From Heliomicrobium gestii (GTDB taxonomy: Bacteria; Bacillota; Desulfitobacteriia; Heliobacteriales; Heliobacteriaceae), in the NCBI RefSeq assembly GCF_009877435.1, contig NZ_WXEX01000005.1, positions 124,001 to 188,000 of the forward strand: a stretch of 64,000 bases of DNA, written 5' to 3'. The position numbers and the translations under genes were made by a program. The notes under the pieces are model-generated. The model worked only from the letters and a program-made list of their open reading frames with translations. It was not told the DNA's origin and ran no database searches. Positions 59,577 to 64,000 of this stretch are shown piece after piece (position 1 is the first letter of the stretch; the number at the start of each line of letters is the position of its first letter).

Positions 59577-61313
59577 TTAGCGCAGGATTTCCACCTTCGT
59601 CGTTTCCCGGGTTTCTGTGTCGATGATGTGGGCGGCGCAGGCGAGACAGGGGTCGAAGGAGTGGATTGTCCGCAACAGTTCCACCGGCTGATCCTGTTTG
59701 ACCATGGGCACGCCCATCAGCGACGCCTCATAGGCGCCATGTTGGCCTTTGGCGTCCTTCGGGGAGCCGTTCCAGGTGCTCGGCACGACACACTGGTAGT
59801 TGGCGACCTTGCCGTCTTTGATGTGCACCCAGTGGCTCAAGGCGCCCCGGGGCGCTTCCGTGAGGCCCACGCCCTTGCACTCCTTGGGCCATGTGGCGGG
59901 CTCCCATTTCTCTTGGTTGAAGGTCTTTTGATCGCCCGCCTTGACATTGGCGATCAATTCGTTGAAGAACCGCTTCGTCCATACGGCGCAGAGCTTCGAC
60001 TCGATGCCGCGGGCGGCCGTCCGGCCCAGGGTGGAGAAGAGCGCCTCGACGCCGACGCCGAGCCCACCAAGGGCCTTGTCGATCTCTTCCTTGATGAAGT
60101 CATGGGAGGGGGCGTCTTTCTTGGCATAGCCCACGATCATCCGGGCGAGCGGCCCCACCTCCATGGCGTGCCCTTTCCACCGGGGCGATTTGATCCAGGA
60201 GTAGGGTTTATCGAAGTTGCCGCTCTCGTCCAGGGTCTGATAGGGGGCCTTCGGACCGGTGTATTTGAGGTTGGTCTCCCCTTCCCAGGGATGGAGACCG
60301 TTCTTGGAGTTTTCATACCAGGAGTGATCGGTGTACTCCATGATCTGCTGGGGATCGCGGGGATCCACATCGAGCACTTCCGAAAGGTTCTTGTTGAGAA
60401 TGGCGCCCCGGGGCAGGAGGAAACCCGACGGGTCGTTGTTGGCGGCCACAGAAAAATCGCCGAAACAGAGGTAGTTGCCGAGGCCGCCGCCATAGGTCGC
60501 CGTATCCTTGTAGAAGGAGGCGATGGCGAGCAGATCGGGCAGGTACACCTCATTGACAAACTCCATGGTCTCGTCAATGAGCCTGCCGACAAGGTTGAAT
60601 TTTTCGATGTTCATGGCATTGTCGCCGTCGATATTGATGGCCGAGGCCATGCCCCCGACCAGGTAGTTGGGGTGCGGGTTTTTGCCGCCGAAGACGGTGT
60701 GGATTTTGACAATCTCTTTCTGCCAGTCCAGCGCTTCCAGGTAGTGGGCCACCGCCATCAGGTTGGCTTCCGGCGGCAGCTTATAGGCGGGGTGGCCCCA
60801 ATAGGCGTTGGCGAAAATGCCCAGTTGGCCGCTGCCCACAAAGGCCTTCAGCTTGTCCTGCATATCGCGGAAGTAGCCCACCGACGACTTGGGCCAGCGG
60901 GAGATGCTCTGGGCCAGTTCGGCGGTCTTCTTCGGATCGGCTTGCAAGGCGTTGGGAACGTCGACCCAGTCGGGCGCATGGAGATGATAGAAGTGGACCA
61001 CATGGTCATGGATCTGGATGACAGCCAGCATGATCTTGCGGATCAGGTCAGCGTTTTTCGGAACGCGGATCTGCAGGGCGTCCTCGACTGCCCGGATCGA
61101 CGTGAGGGCATGGGTGGTGGTGCAGACGCCGCAGATGCGTTGGACCAGCGCCCAGACGTCGCGGGGGTCGCGATCGCGGGCGATGATCTCAATGCCCCGA
61201 ACCGTGGTGCCGGTGCTCGCGGCGTCAATGATTTTTCCGCCTTCTACCTTGGCCTCAACGCGCAGGTGACCTTCAATCCGCGTGATGGGATCGACAACAA
61301 TCCGTTCCGCCAC
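59577..61313 (-). CDS. hupL: [NiFe] hydrogenase large subunit (group 1 uptake type)
   Basis: A 578-residue catalytic subunit. The N-terminal Ni ligands are in QRICGVCTTTHALTSIRAVE (near residue 61) and the C-terminal ligands in SFDPCLACAAHIIDTE (near 555). A 16-residue tail after that His is the peptide removed by the maturation protease. It oxidises H2 on the outer face of the membrane with HupS. GTG 61313 follows GAGGGG and lies seven bases from the hupS stop. Confidence 0.97.
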   Translation of the reverse strand: MAERIVVDPITRIEGHLRVEAKVEGGKIIDAASTGTTVRGIEIIARDRDPRDVWALVQRICGVCTTTHALTSIRAVEDALQIRVPKNADLIRKIMLAVIQIHDHVVHFYHLHAPDWVDVPNALQADPKKTAELAQSISRWPKSSVGYFRDMQDKLKAFVGSGQLGIFANAYWGHPAYKLPPEANLMAVAHYLEALDWQKEIVKIHTVFGGKNPHPNYLVGGMASAINIDGDNAMNIEKFNLVGRLIDETMEFVNEVYLPDLLAIASFYKDTATYGGGLGNYLCFGDFSVAANNDPSGFLLPRGAILNKNLSEVLDVDPRDPQQIMEYTDHSWYENSKNGLHPWEGETNLKYTGPKAPYQTLDESGNFDKPYSWIKSPRWKGHAMEVGPLARMIVGYAKKDAPSHDFIKEEIDKALGGLGVGVEALFSTLGRTAARGIESKLCAVWTKRFFNELIANVKAGDQKTFNQEKWEPATWPKECKGVGLTEAPRGALSHWVHIKDGKVANYQCVVPSTWNGSPKDAKGQHGAYEASLMGVPMVKQDQPVELLRTIHSFDPCLACAAHIIDTETRETTKVEILR

Positions 61314-61320
61314 GTTCGCT

Positions 61321-62436
61321 TCACCCCTCTACTTTGTTTTTGTTCGAATTATCACTTGCTTGTTTTTCCAATTGTTTTTTTGTGACAGCGGAGAACCCGG
61401 CATGGGCGGCGGCGCCGACAACGGCGGCCCCGACAGCGGCGGCCCCGAAGGTGTCCACATTCACCCCGATCTTCAGGCCAGGCACTTCCGACAGGTGGTT
61501 ATACATGGACTTTCCGCCGTTGTTGTCCCAGAATCCGAACTCTGAACAGCCGATGCAGGGGTGGCCCGACTTGATGGGATAGCTCAGGCCGCCGTTCCAC
61601 TCCAGGTTGGAACAGGAGTTGTAGGTGTTGGGGCCTTTGCAGCCCATCTTGTAGAGGCACCAGCCCTCGCGGGCGCCCTGGTCGTCGAAGTTTTCCACAA
61701 ACATGCCAGCGTCAAAGTAGGCCCGGCGGTTGCACTTGTCGTGAATGCGATGGCCATAGAAGGTCTTGGGACGGCCCTGGCTGTCCAACTCAGGCAGACG
61801 CTCGAAGGTGAGCACATGGGTGATGACGCCGGCCATGACCTCGGCGATGGGCGGACAACCGGGGACATTGATGATCGGCTTGTCCTTGATGATGTGCTGG
61901 ACCGGCACAGCGCCGGTGGGATTGGGTTTGGCCGCCTGCACACAGCCATTGACAGCGCAGGAGCCCCAGGCGATGATCGCTTTCGCATGTTTTGCGTCTT
62001 CTTTGAGCACGTCCAGCGCCGGGCGGCCGGCGATGCAGCAGTACATCCCGTCATCTTTGACAGGGATCGCCCCTTCCACGGCGAGGATATAGTTGCCGCG
62101 ATTTTCTTCCATGGCTTTTTGGGCCGCTTCTTCAGCCTGGTGTCCCGAGGCAACCATCAGGGTCTCGTGGTAGTCAAGGGAGATCATGGTCATGATGATG
62201 TCGGCGGCCTTCGGGTGCTGGGTCCGGATGAAGGATTCGGTGCAGCAGGTGCACTCTTGGAAATTGCGCCAGATAACTGGCATGCGTCGTTTGGTCTCCA
62301 GCGCCTCGGCAATCGCGCCGGTTGCTCCGGGGTCCAGTCCGAGGGAAGCCGCCATCACGGTGCAGAACTTGATGAAATCCCGGCGGCTGACGCCTCGGTT
62401 CCGGAGGTACTGATAAAATGAGTCCTGTGATGCCAT
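61321..62436 (-). CDS. hupS: [NiFe] hydrogenase small subunit
   Basis: A 371-residue Fe-S subunit exported by the Tat path: the signal has GVSRRDFIKFCTVMAASLGL. Cluster ligands include QECTCCTESFIRTQHPKAAD (proximal), then IVNVPGCPPIAEVM-type NVPGCPPIAE, and CLYKMGCKGPNTYNSCSN and GHPCIGCSEFGFWDNNGG. A C-terminal hydrophobic helix (AAVGAAVVGAAAHAGFSAVT) anchors it to the membrane. ATG 62436 is used; the codon before it is TTG. First gene of hupSLC. Confidence 0.97.
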   Translation of the reverse strand: MASQDSFYQYLRNRGVSRRDFIKFCTVMAASLGLDPGATGAIAEALETKRRMPVIWRNFQECTCCTESFIRTQHPKAADIIMTMISLDYHETLMVASGHQAEEAAQKAMEENRGNYILAVEGAIPVKDDGMYCCIAGRPALDVLKEDAKHAKAIIAWGSCAVNGCVQAAKPNPTGAVPVQHIIKDKPIINVPGCPPIAEVMAGVITHVLTFERLPELDSQGRPKTFYGHRIHDKCNRRAYFDAGMFVENFDDQGAREGWCLYKMGCKGPNTYNSCSNLEWNGGLSYPIKSGHPCIGCSEFGFWDNNGGKSMYNHLSEVPGLKIGVNVDTFGAAAVGAAVVGAAAHAGFSAVTKKQLEKQASDNSNKNKVEG

Positions 62437-62525
62437 CAATCGCCACCCCCAATATTCGGTTTTTTCAGATAAAAAAAGACGAACAGGGTCACACCGTTGA
62501 TAGGTTGCCGAGTCCGTTCTTTTAC

Positions 62526-62558
62526 GGAAATACGCATTAATGCGTAATGGGTATTTCC
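62526..62558 (-). promoter_or_regulatory. Nested palindromes upstream of hupS
   Basis: A perfect 16-bp palindrome TACGCATTAATGCGTA (62531-62546) lies inside an outer inverted repeat GGAAATAC (62526-62533)/GTATTTCC (62551-62558). It lies about 90-120 bases before the hupS start and is a likely operator. Confidence 0.55.
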
Positions 62559-62632
62559 CTTGACATCATCTTACACGGAACAGGAAAACTCGCGCAAGTA
62601 CTTTGTTGTAACTTTTCACAAATTATTTTTTT

Positions 62633-63298
62633 CTAAAACAAGACCCCCTGTCCTGCCGGCTCGATCATATCGGGACGATCCGCTTTGATCGAATTAACCA
62701 CCGTCGACACCGGGTACCCCTCCATCCCTTCGGGCGGAAACGGTCGCAGCAGTTCCCTGACGGGCGCGCCCGGTTCCAACCAAAGGGGGCACTGTGCAGG
62801 AGACAACATGACCGGCATTCGATCATGGATCGGCGCCACCCGTTCGTTCGGCTCTGTGGTAATGATCGCGCAGGAATTGACCATCTCTCCCGTTGGGGCG
62901 ATCCAACTCGACCATAGTCCTGCAAAGGCGAAGACACCCCGGTCACGCAAGCAGAAGCGGTGGGGGATCTTTTGTTTGCCTGCCTGCTGCCACTCATAGA
63001 ACCCGTCGGCCGGAATCAGACACCGGTTTGTCTGCAGGAGGCCGCGAAAGGCCGGCTTTTCGGCCAACGTTTCAGCCCGGGCATTGATCAGCTTGTAGCC
63101 GATGTCCGCCTTTTTCGCCCAATGGGGGACGAGGCCCCAGCGCGCGCGAAGCGCCTTGTTGGCGCCGTCATTGACGACAGTGAGGAGGTTCTGCCCCGGC
63201 GCGATGTTAAACCGGGGCGCAAATTCCTCCGCTGTGGAAAGGCCGAACATCGCCAGCAGTTCTGCCGGGTTGACCGTCAGTGTAAAACGACCGCACAT
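62633..63298 (-). CDS. SOS-response-associated peptidase (YedK/HMCES family)
   Basis: A 221-residue SRAP protein. The start MCGRFTL provides the catalytic Cys2 that forms a thiazolidine cross-link with abasic sites in single-stranded DNA; the motifs RFNIAPGQNLLTVV, ARWGLVPHWAKK, NARAETLAEKPAFR, RCLIPADGFYEW and PIHDRMPVML are all present. It protects abasic sites at stalled forks. ATG 63298 is used because Met must be directly before Cys2; GGAG lies eight bases upstream. Confidence 0.95.
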   Translation of the reverse strand: MCGRFTLTVNPAELLAMFGLSTAEEFAPRFNIAPGQNLLTVVNDGANKALRARWGLVPHWAKKADIGYKLINARAETLAEKPAFRGLLQTNRCLIPADGFYEWQQAGKQKIPHRFCLRDRGVFAFAGLWSSWIAPTGEMVNSCAIITTEPNERVAPIHDRMPVMLSPAQCPLWLEPGAPVRELLRPFPPEGMEGYPVSTVVNSIKADRPDMIEPAGQGVLF

Positions 63299-63438
63299 GG
63301 AATCCACTCCGTTTTCACGTATTTTCTTGAAGAAAAGCTGGCTTTTTTATGGAAACTGTGCCAATAAATTGCGGCCAGCGGTATAATCGTAAGTAACGGC
63401 GCAGCGCCGGTCAATCCATTTTTTCAGGGGGATGTACT

Positions 63439-64000
63439 GTGGAACTGAGCTCCATTCAACTATTCAGCCTGACCGCCACCCTGCTCGTTGTGGTGGCCTT
63501 GGGCATCTCTTCGGCGCGCAACGTCAAGTCGGCCGACGATTTTAGCATCGGAAGCCACTCCTCGGGCGCAGCCCTCGTTTCCGGCACGATTGTGGGCACC
63601 GTCATCGGCGGCGCGGCCACGATGGGCACAGCCCAGTTGGCCTTTACGGCCGGCTTGTCGGCCTGGTGGTTTACACTGGGATCGGGCATCGGCCTCATCA
63701 TCATGTCACTCTTTTACTCCAGCCCTTTGCGTCGTTCCGGCATGCAAACCATCTCCCAATATCTCGTTCAGCATTACGGCAAGGCAGCCGGTCCCATCAT
63801 CAGTGTGGCCGCCTCGCTCGGCATCTTCTTCAGCATCGTGGCCAGCATGCTTTCGTCGATCCATCTCCTGTCGTCCGTCTTTGCCGTGGGCGAAGGGACA
63901 TCGGCGCTGATCACCATCGCCATTGTCATCGCCTATGTCTTTTTTGGCGGCATCAACGGCGCCGGCCTTTCCGGCTTATTCAAGGTCAGCCTGCTCTATC
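63439..64000 (+). CDS. Sodium:solute symporter, truncated by the window end
   Basis: GTG 63439 (AGGGGGA upstream) begins a frame that stays open for 187 codons to the window end. The product is a multi-helix membrane protein with ADDFSIGSHSSGAALVSGTI and VGTVIGGAATMGTAQLAFTA, then GLSAWWFTLGSGIG, the start of the SSS (solute/sodium symporter) fold. Substrate cannot be told from this part. Confidence 0.85.
   Translation, partial: MELSSIQLFSLTATLLVVVALGISSARNVKSADDFSIGSHSSGAALVSGTIVGTVIGGAATMGTAQLAFTAGLSAWWFTLGSGIGLIIMSLFYSSPLRRSGMQTISQYLVQHYGKAAGPIISVAASLGIFFSIVASMLSSIHLLSSVFAVGEGTSALITIAIVIAYVFFGGINGAGLSGLFKVSLLY

Noticed and set aside
63488-63910. Plus-strand 140-codon frame near the window end
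   Set aside because: It is out of frame with the better-supported symporter starting at GTG 63439, which has a ribosome binding site and membrane-protein composition.

Overview
The window looks like a chromosomal piece of an endospore-forming, GC-rich member of the Clostridia. A heliobacterium (Heliobacterium/Heliomicrobium type) is my best guess. The reasons are a Bacillus-like sporulation and replication gene neighbourhood (gin/csfB, yaaR, holB, ricT, yabA, rsmI, abrB, metG, tatD, two YabE-like 3D proteins, rnmV, rsmA), a membrane-bound uptake [NiFe] hydrogenase and a PII/ammonium-transporter operon. No photosynthesis, rRNA or tRNA gene is visible, so the genus is inferred. There is no prophage, insertion sequence or CRISPR array.

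Layout. Bases 1-4.6 kb: a truncated STAS gene, a FapA-like (DUF342) protein and the glnB-amtB nitrogen operon. 4.6-6.6 kb: a molybdopterin oxidoreductase. 6.9-20.4 kb: the conserved minus-strand housekeeping and sporulation block, with abrB inverted inside it. 20.7-26.4 kb: a lytic transglycosylase, a coiled-coil protein, a eukaryotic-type hexokinase, small membrane and Cys-rich proteins, an unusual pyruvate-kinase-like enzyme and a [2Fe-2S] ferredoxin. 26.5-29.9 kb: a probable zinc-starvation set (ZnuA, a YcgQ-like protein, a YcgR-like permease) with two nearly identical Fur-family boxes. 30-40.7 kb: an unknown gene, a 2-hydroxyacid dehydrogenase, an isolated cbiL with a tiny companion, a lone PglX-type DNA methyltransferase, a Sel1-repeat protein and a large hybrid histidine kinase. 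41-44.7 kb: a TrpP-like transporter operon with its own ECF module. 44.7-48 kb: a small interrupted gene, a copper-amine-oxidase-N/DUF3298-like protein, and an ArsR-permease-thioredoxin operon. 48-52.3 kb: a nitroreductase, a SulP transporter, remains of a sigma-factor locus and a Cys-rich PAS-like protein. 52.4-57.6 kb: an RND efflux operon followed by a TetR regulator. 57.7-64 kb: a secreted copper-amine-oxidase-N protein, the hupSLC-type hydrogenase operon, an SOS-associated peptidase (YedK/HMCES) and a sodium:solute symporter cut by the window end.

The most interesting signal is the leader of the TrpP-like operon (about 44.48-44.70 kb, minus strand). An extended -10 promoter is followed by a perfect 10-bp stem-loop, then exactly eleven GAG triplets, then an intrinsic terminator placed before the ribosome binding site. 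This is the architecture expected for control by the 11-subunit trp RNA-binding attenuation protein TRAP. Here it would control a tryptophan ECF transporter.

Other points worth following are an in-frame amber codon dividing a conserved-looking small secreted protein, a sigma-factor/membrane-protein locus that looks fused by deletion, an orphan BREX-type methyltransferase, the two-box zinc regulon, a promoter/terminator overlap ahead of glnB, and nested palindromes ahead of the hydrogenase operon.
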